Assembly (NCBI RefSeq): GCF_000023585.1
Contig: NC_012914.1
Location: 4,184,001 to 4,248,000 of the forward strand
Direction: 5' to 3'
DNA: 64,000 nt
Origin: Paenibacillus sp. JDR-2
Lineage (GTDB): Bacteria > Bacillota > Bacilli > Paenibacillales > Paenibacillaceae
Each line of letters starts with the position of its first letter. Position 1 is the first letter of the stretch. The notes beneath the pieces were generated by a model. That model was not told where the DNA came from, searched no databases, and was given only the letters and a program-made list of their open reading frames with translations. Shown here in pieces: positions 15,652 to 24,640 of this stretch. The position numbers and the translations under genes are program-made.

Positions 15652-17736
15652 CTATGCTTGATAAATGATGCGGTAAGGCTTCCCCGCCTCTACGGTTACT
15701 TCATAGGTGTTATTCCCGATGGCTTTAACTTCGGCGTCCGAGCATTCGGGTATACGGTAGCTTACAAAGGTCAACACGCCAGAGCCGCTTGTGCTTTCCA
15801 CTTGAATGCTGGATAGATCCATCTTAACCGTGATCTGCCCCTCACCGATCGGAATAGTCCCTTGCATATGCTGCAGCCCGCCCAAGTTCGGCTGTATGCG
15901 GTAGGTTTCATAGCCGGGCGACGCCGGGGTGATGCCAAGATAATATTTTCCAATCAGATAGATCGGACCCGCCCCCCAGGCATGGCATAGACTTTTGCCA
16001 AATGGCATGCCATACATGCCGTAATGCTGATCATCGGCAAGCGAAGGGTCGTACTCCTCCCAGAAGGATGTAGCCCCCAGATCCATCATGCCGCCCCAAT
16101 AGGACAGCATCTCCTTGCGCACGACATCATGTTCGCCGCTGTCGCATAACACGGCTAATTCATGGAACCGCATATAAGGAGTCCGAATCTGCGGAACTTC
16201 AGGATTCAGCATCACCTGACGGATCACGCTTGAACGTTGTTCTTCCGACAAATATCCGTAGGTCATCGCAAACATATTGGCATGCTTTGTGAGCACCGGC
16301 TTAGTCTCCCCATCTACGCGGTGATGCAGCAGCCCGCCTCTTTCGTTATCCCAGAATAAGGCTAACGTCTTTTCTTTAAGCTCTGCCGCCAAGCGACCGT
16401 AATTAGAGGATGCCTCTATCTCGCCAATCTGGCCTGAGAACGCCCTCATCGCTTCCAGACTCCGGGCCAATAAAATCTGCAGGGTGCTTACCGCACCCGT
16501 ATTGTTCAAATCCGCCCAATCCACGAATACCCAATCCTGCGGCCGTCCTTCGATAAATCCTTCTTCATTTCGCTGGTGTAAGCAAAATTCCATCAAGGTT
16601 ACGGCACGGTCATAATTTTGGCGGATGAAGGAGAAATCTCCTGTATACAGATAATAGTCGTATAAAGATATGAACCAATAGAGCGAGTAATCCACAATCG
16701 TATTGAGGTGCATGGTTAGCGGGTCTTTCCCTCTCAAAGCTACAAGCGTCCGGCGCGTAACATCCAGATCGAAAAAGCTGTAGTAGTTCATCAGGAACGC
16801 CTGGTAAGCGTCCCCGGACCAGACCCAGCGGTCCCGCTTGATCCCGTCCAGGAAAAATTCGCGCGTATTCAAGTGCAGCGTATACAGCGACATTTTATAA
16901 ATGTCGTTTAGTCTTGAATCCGAGCATTCGAACGTGCTTCTGTACTGAACCGGCACATATTCGTAGAGCATCGATACCCGTTCCCACGTTACATCCGGAT
17001 CGGCGTGAATCCACGCATACCGGAACGCCTTCGGCTCCTCCAGCGTGAATACGCCATCCTCTTCCAACACTCTTGCTTCCTCTGCTTCGAAAGCATCCAA
17101 GGTCACGCATTCCTCCGGCGAAAGAGCCTCTGCAATTGATTCTCCGAAATAGACGTTTACGAAACCGTTGCCCCTCAGATTATGAAAACGAAGATAGCCG
17201 AAGGTTTCTTTGCAAAAATCAAGAAGCGGATAGCCTTCTTGATCGATAACCGAGACAGGTTCTTGAGGCGTAACCGCCAATCTGAAGGCGGACGGTCTAT
17301 TTTCCGGGGCATCAAAATTCCAGAGACCTGCTGGCAGCCAGTCATTCTGATAGGAAGTCACTTCCCAGGAGGAATCGGATTGAATGGAGTCCCCCGCAAC
17401 ATAAAGCGCCGGCATTTCCTTATCGTTAAACACGCTGACCGAAATTTCATGGCGCCCTGCGGGAAGCGTTATCGTTGAACGGTTGGAGCGGTAATTATCT
17501 TTGCCGTCCAGGTAGAGGGAAAAGACGCCTTCCGCCGCAATCGTAATTTCTTCTTCATGCTCCAGCTCATAGGCATAACGGAATTTAATATTGGAATAAT
17601 GCCGGTCAAGCCGCCAATAAGCAGGATAAGCAACCCCTCGCGCGGTACGCTTTGCCGACATTTTCTCATGCAGCCGAATCTCGAAATCTCCGGGATACCA
17701 GATCCAGGTAGCCTTTTTCTTATCTTGTGAAACCAT
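15652..17736 (-). CDS. GH78-like alpha-L-rhamnosidase
   Basis: A cytoplasmic 694-residue glycosidase with no signal peptide. An N-terminal beta-sandwich (about residues 1-260, starting ATWIWYPGDFEIRLHE) is followed by an (alpha/alpha)6 barrel (about 265-600). The active-site stretch FFLDGIKRDRWVWSGDAYQA near residue 312 matches the D-x-x-(K/Q)-R-D-R/E-x-x-W-x-G-D motif of GH78, and SFWEEYDPSL near 565 corresponds to the second acidic region. A C-terminal beta domain completes the protein. It is shorter than classical 900-1000-residue GH78 enzymes. It is divergent from an AraC regulator that probably controls it. The expected role is removal of L-rhamnose from imported pectin oligosaccharides. 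Confidence 0.85.
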   Translation of the reverse strand: MVSQDKKKATWIWYPGDFEIRLHEKMSAKRTARGVAYPAYWRLDRHYSNIKFRYAYELEHEEEITIAAEGVFSLYLDGKDNYRSNRSTITLPAGRHEISVSVFNDKEMPALYVAGDSIQSDSSWEVTSYQNDWLPAGLWNFDAPENRPSAFRLAVTPQEPVSVIDQEGYPLLDFCKETFGYLRFHNLRGNGFVNVYFGESIAEALSPEECVTLDAFEAEEARVLEEDGVFTLEEPKAFRYAWIHADPDVTWERVSMLYEYVPVQYRSTFECSDSRLNDIYKMSLYTLHLNTREFFLDGIKRDRWVWSGDAYQAFLMNYYSFFDLDVTRRTLVALRGKDPLTMHLNTIVDYSLYWFISLYDYYLYTGDFSFIRQNYDRAVTLMEFCLHQRNEEGFIEGRPQDWVFVDWADLNNTGAVSTLQILLARSLEAMRAFSGQIGEIEASSNYGRLAAELKEKTLALFWDNERGGLLHHRVDGETKPVLTKHANMFAMTYGYLSEEQRSSVIRQVMLNPEVPQIRTPYMRFHELAVLCDSGEHDVVRKEMLSYWGGMMDLGATSFWEEYDPSLADDQHYGMYGMPFGKSLCHAWGAGPIYLIGKYYLGITPASPGYETYRIQPNLGGLQHMQGTIPIGEGQITVKMDLSSIQVESTSGSGVLTFVSYRIPECSDAEVKAIGNNTYEVTVEAGKPYRIIYQA

Positions 17737-17835
17737 CGGTTAGCTTGCCCCTTTCGAATCGTTTACGTAAATTGTATAATAAGCAAAACATCCGCGAAGC
17801 AGGAACAAATGACATGATGCATAGGGGAAAATGAC

Positions 17836-18753
17836 ATGGTTACAAACGATACCAAAAAAGCGGGGAAAGCTCCCGCCCACCACTCTTCCATCGAGGAGCA
17901 TTTCCATAATCAATTTCCTGTTTTCATTAACCGCTGGGAAGAAGGCTTTGATCTTAGAGAGCATGATCATGCCTATCTTGAGATTGTGTATGTCATGTCG
18001 GGTGAGGGCTATCATTATGTCGCTGACGAAGTGAACAAAACGAGCAAAGGCAGTCTGTATATCATTCCGATAGGCACTTCCCATATTTTCCGGCCAAACG
18101 GTACGGCTAACCGTCTACTCGTCTATAATCTTTGCATCCGCCCCGATTGGATCGGAGAGCTCGGCGTATGGTTATCTCAATACTGCCGGGATACCGACGT
18201 ATTGCATGTTCTTGACGGTAATCCCGGGACGTATCTATTTCTCCGGGATACCCCGCTCGAGCTAGCGCCATCGTTCGAACAGCTGCACCGGGAATTTACG
18301 GAGGAGTCTTGGGGCTTCGAAACGACTGTACTTGCCGGCTTGCTTCAACTGCTGACGCGCATTTCCAGGAAACTGAAGACGCAGGATTCCACCGGCGACC
18401 AAACAACCGGCAGCACGAGACATAGCGAGTTTGTAAGCATAGTTGAGCATATTAATCGGCACATTGCCGAACCGTTAAAGATGGAGCAGTTAGCCGACCA
18501 GGCCGGCATTAGCCAGCGGCACTTCATCCGATTGTTCCGGCAGCAAACCGGGATGGGGTTCTCCGAATACGTGCAGAACAAGCGTGTGGAGCTGGCCTGC
18601 CAGCTGTTGACCGGTACCAGTCAATCGGTAGCCGATATCGCCAAGAAGGTTGGTTATCAGGATCCCGCTCATTTCCGCGAGGTATTTCGCAAGGTTATGG
18701 GCATTACTCCAAGCCAATATAGGCCTGAGGCATCCAATAAATCTTCTTTCTGA
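17836..18753 (+). CDS. AraC-family transcriptional regulator with N-terminal cupin
   Basis: A 305-residue sugar-responsive activator. The N-terminal cupin sensor (about residues 20-110) shows LREHDHAYLEIVYVMSGEG and IIPIGTSHIFRP. The C-terminal double helix-turn-helix (about 200-300) shows MEQLADQAGISQRHFIRLFRQ and IAKKVGYQDPAHFREVFRK. This is the RhaS/RhaR-like layout. ATG 17836 has AGGGGA about eight bases upstream. It is divergent from the GH78 rhamnosidase; rhamnose or a rhamnosyl product is the likely effector by analogy. The 100-bp gap contains TTTACGTAAA (17762-17771), a possible binding site. Confidence 0.88.
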   Translation: MVTNDTKKAGKAPAHHSSIEEHFHNQFPVFINRWEEGFDLREHDHAYLEIVYVMSGEGYHYVADEVNKTSKGSLYIIPIGTSHIFRPNGTANRLLVYNLCIRPDWIGELGVWLSQYCRDTDVLHVLDGNPGTYLFLRDTPLELAPSFEQLHREFTEESWGFETTVLAGLLQLLTRISRKLKTQDSTGDQTTGSTRHSEFVSIVEHINRHIAEPLKMEQLADQAGISQRHFIRLFRQQTGMGFSEYVQNKRVELACQLLTGTSQSVADIAKKVGYQDPAHFREVFRKVMGITPSQYRPEASNKSSF

Positions 18754-18760
18754 AAATAAG

Positions 18761-18790
18761 AATCGCCACTCCTGCGAGTGGCGATTTTTT
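18761..18790. terminator. Bidirectional terminator between AraC and cohesin-SLH genes
   Basis: Stem AATCGCCACTC (18761-18771) / GAGTGGCGATT (18776-18786) with loop CTGC, then TTTTT on the plus strand; the A-rich 5' side also serves the minus strand. Confidence 0.9.
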
Positions 18791-19830
18791 TACTTTTGTC
18801 CGTAATCGATCATCCTCAAAATAAGGGTTACGGCTTCGGCACGACTGGTTGAGGCAGCCGGAGCAAACCGGTTATTCCCTTGTCCTTGAATGATCCCGGC
18901 TTGCACGGCTGCCGCAATATACGGCTTGGCCCAAGCCTGAATAGTCTCTGCGTCCTTAAATGGAATCGCTACGGACCCGTCTGCCGTTAATTTCAACACG
19001 CGTGTTGCGATAACGGTCATTTCTGTCCGCGTAATCGGCTGATTCGGCCGGAATGTCCCGTCATTAAAGCCTGTAACCCATCCTTCCGAAGCTGCTGTTG
19101 CGATATACGGCTTAGCCCATCCCCCAATTGAACCGTTATCCGCAAAGTTAAGCTCGGATTGAATCGCACCGGCATTCCCCTTCAAGGCGCGAACCAGCAT
19201 CGCAACAAATTCCGCGCGGGTGACGGCGAGATTCGGCTTAAAGCTGCCATCCGGATAACCGGTCACAATCCCCATTGAGGCTGCGCGTTCGATAGCCGAT
19301 TTGGCCCAAAAACCTTCCGGCACATCCTTAAAAGAAATGGAAGAAGGTTGAATATATACGGTAACGTTAGGCGTATATTCATTGGCCTTCAGACTTTTAT
19401 CCACGGTTTTGATCCGCGTGAGCTTGATATCCGAACTCCCTGCTTCTATCGATTTGAATTTGACGGTCGCCAGATTGGAGGATCCGCTGACTCCCGCCGT
19501 GGTGCTGCCCGTCTTCGTGTAGGCAAAGGTCAACGTATCATCTTTTACAATAGGAGGCACCGCAAATCCACCGCTCAGAGCGCTGGCCGCACTAACGAAC
19601 TGCCACTTCTTCGAAGAATAAGAGAGATTGATTTCATAACCGTAAAGGGCTTGCAAATGATCGCCATGAACGGTGACAACCACTTCACCGCCTGCTTGCG
19701 GGGTAGTCTTATCCGCCGTAATCGTAAAGCTTGGCGTTTCGGCTGCATAAGTATCGCTAATCGGGAAGCAAACAAAAAGCATCAGTACGGCCAGTAAGCC
19801 GGTTATCGTCCGTGACAACATGATGGACAC
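18790..19830 (-). CDS. Cohesin-domain protein anchored by three S-layer-homology domains
   Basis: A secreted 346-residue surface protein: signal peptide (hydrophobic LLAVLMLFVCFPI, cleavage near TYAAETP), one cohesin-like domain (about residues 33-160, SFTITADKTTPQAGGEVVV, YEINLSYSSKKWQFVSA, LATVKFKSIEAG), then three SLH domains (about 170-222, 232-285, 292-346) with the wall-binding motifs TRAE, TRTE and SRAE. SLH domains bind pyruvylated secondary wall polymer, so the cohesin is displayed on the cell. It lies 60 bases after the dockerin-bearing GH3 gene in the same direction. Together they look like an anchoring scaffoldin and its cargo. The start is GTG 19830 or ATG 19821; both keep the signal peptide. 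Confidence 0.85.
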   Translation of the reverse strand: MSIMLSRTITGLLAVLMLFVCFPISDTYAAETPSFTITADKTTPQAGGEVVVTVHGDHLQALYGYEINLSYSSKKWQFVSAASALSGGFAVPPIVKDDTLTFAYTKTGSTTAGVSGSSNLATVKFKSIEAGSSDIKLTRIKTVDKSLKANEYTPNVTVYIQPSSISFKDVPEGFWAKSAIERAASMGIVTGYPDGSFKPNLAVTRAEFVAMLVRALKGNAGAIQSELNFADNGSIGGWAKPYIATAASEGWVTGFNDGTFRPNQPITRTEMTVIATRVLKLTADGSVAIPFKDAETIQAWAKPYIAAAVQAGIIQGQGNNRFAPAASTSRAEAVTLILRMIDYGQK

Positions 19831-19890
19831 TCATCCTTTCGGGAAACGGGAAGAAGACAGCAAGCTGCCTTCTCCCCCATTTGAACTAAA

Positions 19891-22800
19891 TTAAGCGTTC
19901 AGGATTTTTACTGCAAGCCATACCAAATCTTCAATATCGATTTTTCCGTCGTTGTTGCGGTCATACGATTTCACGGAGTTCCAGTTCGGGTCAGTCGACT
20001 TGGCTCCGTATGCCTTAGCTACGATCGCAAGGTCGCCAACCGTGAGATTGTTATCTCCGTTCGAATCGCCGTCTATGGATGTAATCTTCGCATCCTTAAA
20101 CGCCTGCAGGGCCGAGTTAAGCGCGGTAACCGCTGCTTGAATATCCGCCGTGCCCGCGTTATCGTCAATCAGCACGTTAAGCGCCGTATCGATGGCTGCC
20201 TGCAGAGCTGCTTTCGAACCAACCGGATATTGACCAACCTTCGTGCCTTCTACCGCAGCAGCATAGAAGTTTTGCGCTTCACTAATCAGCGTCTCAAGCG
20301 CGGTCCGGTCAATGACATTAATTTGCACGCCAAGCGTCGATCCGTCGAGTGACGTTTCATGCGCCTCTTCATCCGCAATCACGAGATTCGTGATGGAGAT
20401 ATTCGCGATTCCCGCTCCGGCGTTTCTCTTCGCCTTAAATTTCAAGGTAACCAGTTCGCCGTTCGGATTGGTCTGGGCATCGCCCAGGCGGACTCCCAGG
20501 AAACGGAGCTTGCCGGCTGCCGCATCCGGCTGTTGTCCCACAACCAGGTATTTTTCTTCATCCAACGATGCCACCGATACAAAATCCATCTTGGAAGGAT
20601 CGTAGGTTACCGTTACATCCTCTGCCAGAACATTACCCGAAGATACGCCAGCGAGCCCATACTTTACGTCAAAAGCCGCACCCGAATGGATCTGGTTAGG
20701 TCCGCTTAATACTCCGGCTGCCGCGGAACTGCGAACGGCAAGCGTATTCGAAACCGATACCGCAGCGTTATTCGCATCGGTCGCCGTAATCGTCAGCGTA
20801 TAAGGACTAGCTTCCGATGCGTTCTCATCCACGGTTCCCGTAATTTTCTTAGCGTCCGCGTCAAAGCTTAGACCCTCAGGGAGACCCGTCACCGTCCAAG
20901 TATACGGAGCCTTGCCGCCAGTTGCCTCCAATTCAAGGGTTTGATCGTAAGCAACGCCCGGCAAAGCGGAAGGTAAAGCGGCATTGGCCAAAGGCTTGGT
21001 AATGCCAAATGCGGTTTCCGTAACCGCCAGCGAGTCAATGCGCAGATCCGGAGCTTCAAAGACGACGTAAACCGTGTGTAAGCCCGCCGGCGCATCCGTA
21101 ACGTCAACCTCTTGTTCTGCATACCCCAGCTCATTAACCGTTTGATCGGCTGCCCCATTCATCGTGTAGGTTACTTTATCCGCCACCGGGACAGGAATCG
21201 TTGCAAACGGCTCGGCTGTTAGCGAATCCGCCCGCAGCGTAATGTTCCCGCCCGCAACATTTGTCGCAACCTTCGCTGTGATTTTCATGGCGCCCGTAAA
21301 GTCCGCATTCGGAATAGCCGTCCAAGAACCGTTTCCTTTGGACATGACGGCATAATAACCGCCTACAAGCTCCTGTGCTTTCAGGTTATCAGCCGTACGC
21401 TGCTTGGAAGCTTCGCGGTAGACAACCCCATTCGAAGCAAAAGAATGATCGAATACGTTTAACCCGTCCGTTCCCTTCACGGATGCAACGGTATCGCCGG
21501 CAATTTGAATCGTAGCGGTCTGGCGAATATCCGCGGAAGAGTGGCCCGCCATAAGCGAATAAGAGCCTTTTTCCAGAACATAATCGCCTTTATTTACGTC
21601 CCAGATGGCCAGATCTTTTGGATCAACCGTCAGATTCACAATTTTGTGCTCTCCAGCGGTAAGATCAACCTTCTCGTAAGCAACCAGCTTCTTGGATGGA
21701 GCATACCCGTCATAGCTGGATTTATTGTGCTTGGCATACAGCTGAACAACTTCGGAAGTAGCAACGCTGCCTTCGTTCGTAATCTCTACCGCCACGTTAA
21801 ATTTGTTGCTGCCTGCAGCGCTTGGCACGGAGAAATTGCTGTAAGTGAATTCCGAGTAACCTAGTCCATAACCGAAAGGATAAGTAACAGGTGCCGACGT
21901 ATACATATAAGTCAGCTTCGTTTGAACCGGATCGGCATCAAACATATCTTTGGTGTAACGAGGATCCAGTTGGTCCAGCGACGTAATAGTCGTATTGCCT
22001 TCCGGAATATCGTACTTGTCGATATTAGGAAGAGCGGACATGTCCGCGTACCAGGTCGATGTCAATCGGCCGGTTGGCGCATAGTCGCCGTACAGCACGT
22101 CAACCAATCCTTGCGAATCGAATTCGCCGGAATAAGGCTGCGTGACGATAGCCGAGACGTTCGGATCCTTCTGGATCTCGTCGACAATAACAGGCGAATT
22201 AGCCAGAACGACAACAATCGTCTTTTTGTTCTTCGCCGCAAAAGCAGCAGCGACATTCTTCACAAGCTTATAATCGTTGGCGCCAAGGTAAAGGCTGGCA
22301 CGGTCATTGCCTTCAGAAGCACTGTTGCGAGGATCGGCGCCTACAAACAACAAGGCATAGTCCTGCGTATTAGCCATAGCGGCAAGGTCGGCACCCGCTT
22401 CCTTGACAACCGTCCTTTCATATTTCACGTCATCGGCACGGGTATTAAATGCTGCCATGTTGCCAATCGTTGCGGAATCCGTGGCAATCTTCCCGTCCGA
22501 GGCTGTTTTAATGTATCTGCCGCTGAATACTCCCGTTTGGAAGCCTAAGCCGTTCGCGATCATCGAGATCGATTGGTCATTGTTGCTCTCGATACGCAGC
22601 TTCGGCGGAATCGTGCTTGTTCTTGCCTTAGCCGTCAGCGTTGCCCAGTTCGAATCCGTCAGATACAAGGTTGTATTGGACGTGTTGCTGACGCTGGAGC
22701 TGTTGGCCGACGGGGAGATCGCCCAGTAGCCGTTAGCTCTCGATTGCAGGCTGGTCGCGTTCTGGCCCCAGTCCGCTACATCGAACAGCTGCGCATCCGT

Positions 22801-24423
22801 AAATTGATTGTCTGCCGGCGTATAATTGGCCACCAGCTGGCTTCCCGCTCCGGCGCCTGCGGTCAGGTATTGTCCGTTCAGCTTCGATTTTAACGCAATA
22901 ACTTCATTACCGGTCGCGTACTGTACATGGTCCGCTCCAATCTCATTCAAGACGGAATACAGCGGAGATTTGCTTGCATTCGCAATATTAGGCGTGTTCA
23001 GGCCGTTTTGCGCCACAATGCGGGTATCGGCATAAAGACCGCCGACAGCTGCTTTATCCGACTTGGAGAGAGGCAAGGTTACGTCCGTATTTTTCAACAA
23101 CACAACGGTTTCCCTTGCTTCCTGCTTCGCAATTTCCTGATGCGCGGCAGTGTTATAGTCCGTCAGTGTCGAAGCTACGTCTTTCGCCTGATTGGCAAAA
23201 GGATAATTAATCGGCACTCCGTTTGCATCCACTTCGTTAAATACGCCGATGCGGACAAGCTGATTGATTAGCGGTCTGCCGGCATCCTGCACGTCCTGCA
23301 GCGTAATCCCGTACAGGCTTTCTTTAACGGCATTGGCTAATGTCACAACATCCGTCTTATCCGTGCCCGAAGCCCGGGTCGACTCCGAACGGGCCAATAC
23401 CATCAACGCCAGGATGTGTTTCCGGTCCAGCGTATATTTGGTGTCGTATCCGTTACCCATACTGCCGCTCGCGAACGTATGATTCTCCGCATTAAAGTCC
23501 GGCGAAGAGTACATTCCGTATTTGGCAACCTTATTGCCTAACAGCATGTAAGGCGAGATCAGATTCGGGATTCCATTCGTGCGGCCGAATGCCGTCATGG
23601 CACCGGAGAGCGAGCCCGATTCCAGCGCTTTGAAGGCTGAAGTCGCATGATATTCGTAGATGCCTCTGGCACTAGCGTTGTAACTCGCTGTCTGACGGAA
23701 CCACTCCGCATTGTACAAAGAGAAATGCCTTGTGCCAACGATGGCCCGCTGCCAGAAGCCGTTGTTGCTCTCATCCTGATTCGTTCCGGCAAGACCGGCG
23801 GACATACTGTCAACCATGGTTGCCGTTAGAAAAGGATCCTCGCCGTACCCCTCCGCGTAACGGCCATTCAGCGGGTTAACCCGTAAGTCCGTAATAGCGG
23901 TGAAAGCAATCGGCTTTGAAGCATTCGAGCCGTTATGAATGTTGGACGTCCCCTGCTTCACGTTCAGCTGACTGATTTTCTCGCTGCCCATTACTTGACC
24001 TACTTGGGCCGCCAGCTCCTTGTTCCAGGTCTGTCCGAGGCCTAGCAGCGATGCAAAATCGGTAGATACGCCGTAAGGATTATCCGCTGCCGCAATCCCG
24101 CCGGGAACGGTTTTCCCTTTATTCGGATTATCGTCCATGACAAAGGTATAATTATCCCGAATGCCCGTAGCGTACAAAGCGGCTCCTTCCAGGCCGATAT
24201 AATCGAAATAAGTATTCACGAAGGCATTAAGATGATCGGGATTGCCGTCAAACAACGGCATGCCGTCATAAACTCCGCCGACTTGAGTCTTGAAGCTGCT
24301 CCCCTCCGCGGCGTGCGCCGTATAATACCCCGGAGAAACAACAGAAATGGACAATGCCACCGCAACGGATAATGAGGCCACACGATTGCGGAGCTTCTTG
24401 CTTCTTTGATCTGTTCCAGCCAT
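19891..24423 (-). CDS. Secreted multidomain GH3-like enzyme with cohesin and dockerin domains
   Basis: A secreted 1510-residue protein; signal peptide cleavage near AHAAEGS (residue 39). Order of domains: GH3 N-terminal barrel (about 55-420, with GRYAEGYGEDPFL and GTRHFSLYNAEW); an inserted beta-trefoil/fascin-like region (about 500-650, LKSKLNGQYLTAGAGAGSQL); GH3 C-terminal domain (about 660-860, YPFGYGLGYSEF); FnIII-like (about 870-960); CBM-like segment with CBM6/35 character (about 1000-1130); Ig-like putative (about 1145-1230); cohesin (about 1233-1370); FIVAR helices (about 1371-1448); dockerin type I (1449-1510, two Ca-binding repeats, GDSNGDNNLTVGDL and YDRNNDGKIDIEDL). The usual S-D-W nucleophile motif reads SSPDF, which is unusual. 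Polysaccharide specificity is unknown. Confidence 0.85.
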   Translation of the reverse strand: MAGTDQRSKKLRNRVASLSVAVALSISVVSPGYYTAHAAEGSSFKTQVGGVYDGMPLFDGNPDHLNAFVNTYFDYIGLEGAALYATGIRDNYTFVMDDNPNKGKTVPGGIAAADNPYGVSTDFASLLGLGQTWNKELAAQVGQVMGSEKISQLNVKQGTSNIHNGSNASKPIAFTAITDLRVNPLNGRYAEGYGEDPFLTATMVDSMSAGLAGTNQDESNNGFWQRAIVGTRHFSLYNAEWFRQTASYNASARGIYEYHATSAFKALESGSLSGAMTAFGRTNGIPNLISPYMLLGNKVAKYGMYSSPDFNAENHTFASGSMGNGYDTKYTLDRKHILALMVLARSESTRASGTDKTDVVTLANAVKESLYGITLQDVQDAGRPLINQLVRIGVFNEVDANGVPINYPFANQAKDVASTLTDYNTAAHQEIAKQEARETVVLLKNTDVTLPLSKSDKAAVGGLYADTRIVAQNGLNTPNIANASKSPLYSVLNEIGADHVQYATGNEVIALKSKLNGQYLTAGAGAGSQLVANYTPADNQFTDAQLFDVADWGQNATSLQSRANGYWAISPSANSSSVSNTSNTTLYLTDSNWATLTAKARTSTIPPKLRIESNNDQSISMIANGLGFQTGVFSGRYIKTASDGKIATDSATIGNMAAFNTRADDVKYERTVVKEAGADLAAMANTQDYALLFVGADPRNSASEGNDRASLYLGANDYKLVKNVAAAFAAKNKKTIVVVLANSPVIVDEIQKDPNVSAIVTQPYSGEFDSQGLVDVLYGDYAPTGRLTSTWYADMSALPNIDKYDIPEGNTTITSLDQLDPRYTKDMFDADPVQTKLTYMYTSAPVTYPFGYGLGYSEFTYSNFSVPSAAGSNKFNVAVEITNEGSVATSEVVQLYAKHNKSSYDGYAPSKKLVAYEKVDLTAGEHKIVNLTVDPKDLAIWDVNKGDYVLEKGSYSLMAGHSSADIRQTATIQIAGDTVASVKGTDGLNVFDHSFASNGVVYREASKQRTADNLKAQELVGGYYAVMSKGNGSWTAIPNADFTGAMKITAKVATNVAGGNITLRADSLTAEPFATIPVPVADKVTYTMNGAADQTVNELGYAEQEVDVTDAPAGLHTVYVVFEAPDLRIDSLAVTETAFGITKPLANAALPSALPGVAYDQTLELEATGGKAPYTWTVTGLPEGLSFDADAKKITGTVDENASEASPYTLTITATDANNAAVSVSNTLAVRSSAAAGVLSGPNQIHSGAAFDVKYGLAGVSSGNVLAEDVTVTYDPSKMDFVSVASLDEEKYLVVGQQPDAAAGKLRFLGVRLGDAQTNPNGELVTLKFKAKRNAGAGIANISITNLVIADEEAHETSLDGSTLGVQINVIDRTALETLISEAQNFYAAAVEGTKVGQYPVGSKAALQAAIDTALNVLIDDNAGTADIQAAVTALNSALQAFKDAKITSIDGDSNGDNNLTVGDLAIVAKAYGAKSTDPNWNSVKSYDRNNDGKIDIEDLVWLAVKILNA

Positions 24424-24454
24424 ACTCCCTCTCCTTTACTCTGCTAATAGATTC

Positions 24455-24468
24455 GTAAAACGCTTACA
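24455..24468. promoter_or_regulatory. Half-conserved cre-like box upstream of GH3
   Basis: GTAAAACGCTTACA contains the right half and centre of the CcpA consensus TGWNANCGNTNWCA but differs in the first two bases. It lies about 30 bases before the GH3 start. Carbon-catabolite control is plausible, weakly supported. Confidence 0.35.
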
Positions 24469-24575
24469 AACCATATCCTAAAGGTTTCTATCCACCCGGA
24501 GAATGGAAATAATGAACATGCCCCCTGTAAAAATCGTACATTTATGAATAATCTTTTCTTCCTTATTTCCGATCG

Positions 24576-24620
24576 AAAAACAAATAGAGCACCCTATGAA
24601 AATAAATTCATAAGATGCTC
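24576..24620 (-). terminator. Terminator of the first sugar ABC operon
   Basis: Stem GAGC-ACC-CTATGAA (24587-24600) / TTCATAAGATGCTC (24607-24620), followed on the minus strand by a U-rich tail (complement of 24576-24586). It lies between the permease stop (24641) and the GH3 start. Confidence 0.8.
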
Positions 24621-24640
24621 TTGCGTTGATCTAAACTAAA

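Noticed and set aside
17740-17835. cre site between GH78 and AraC
   Set aside because: AATCGTTTACG resembles half a cre box but breaks the consensus in several fixed positions.
21922-22548. 208-codon plus-strand frame inside the GH3 gene
   Set aside because: Antisense shadow of a clearly coding frame; no ribosome site, composition mirrors the GH3 codons.
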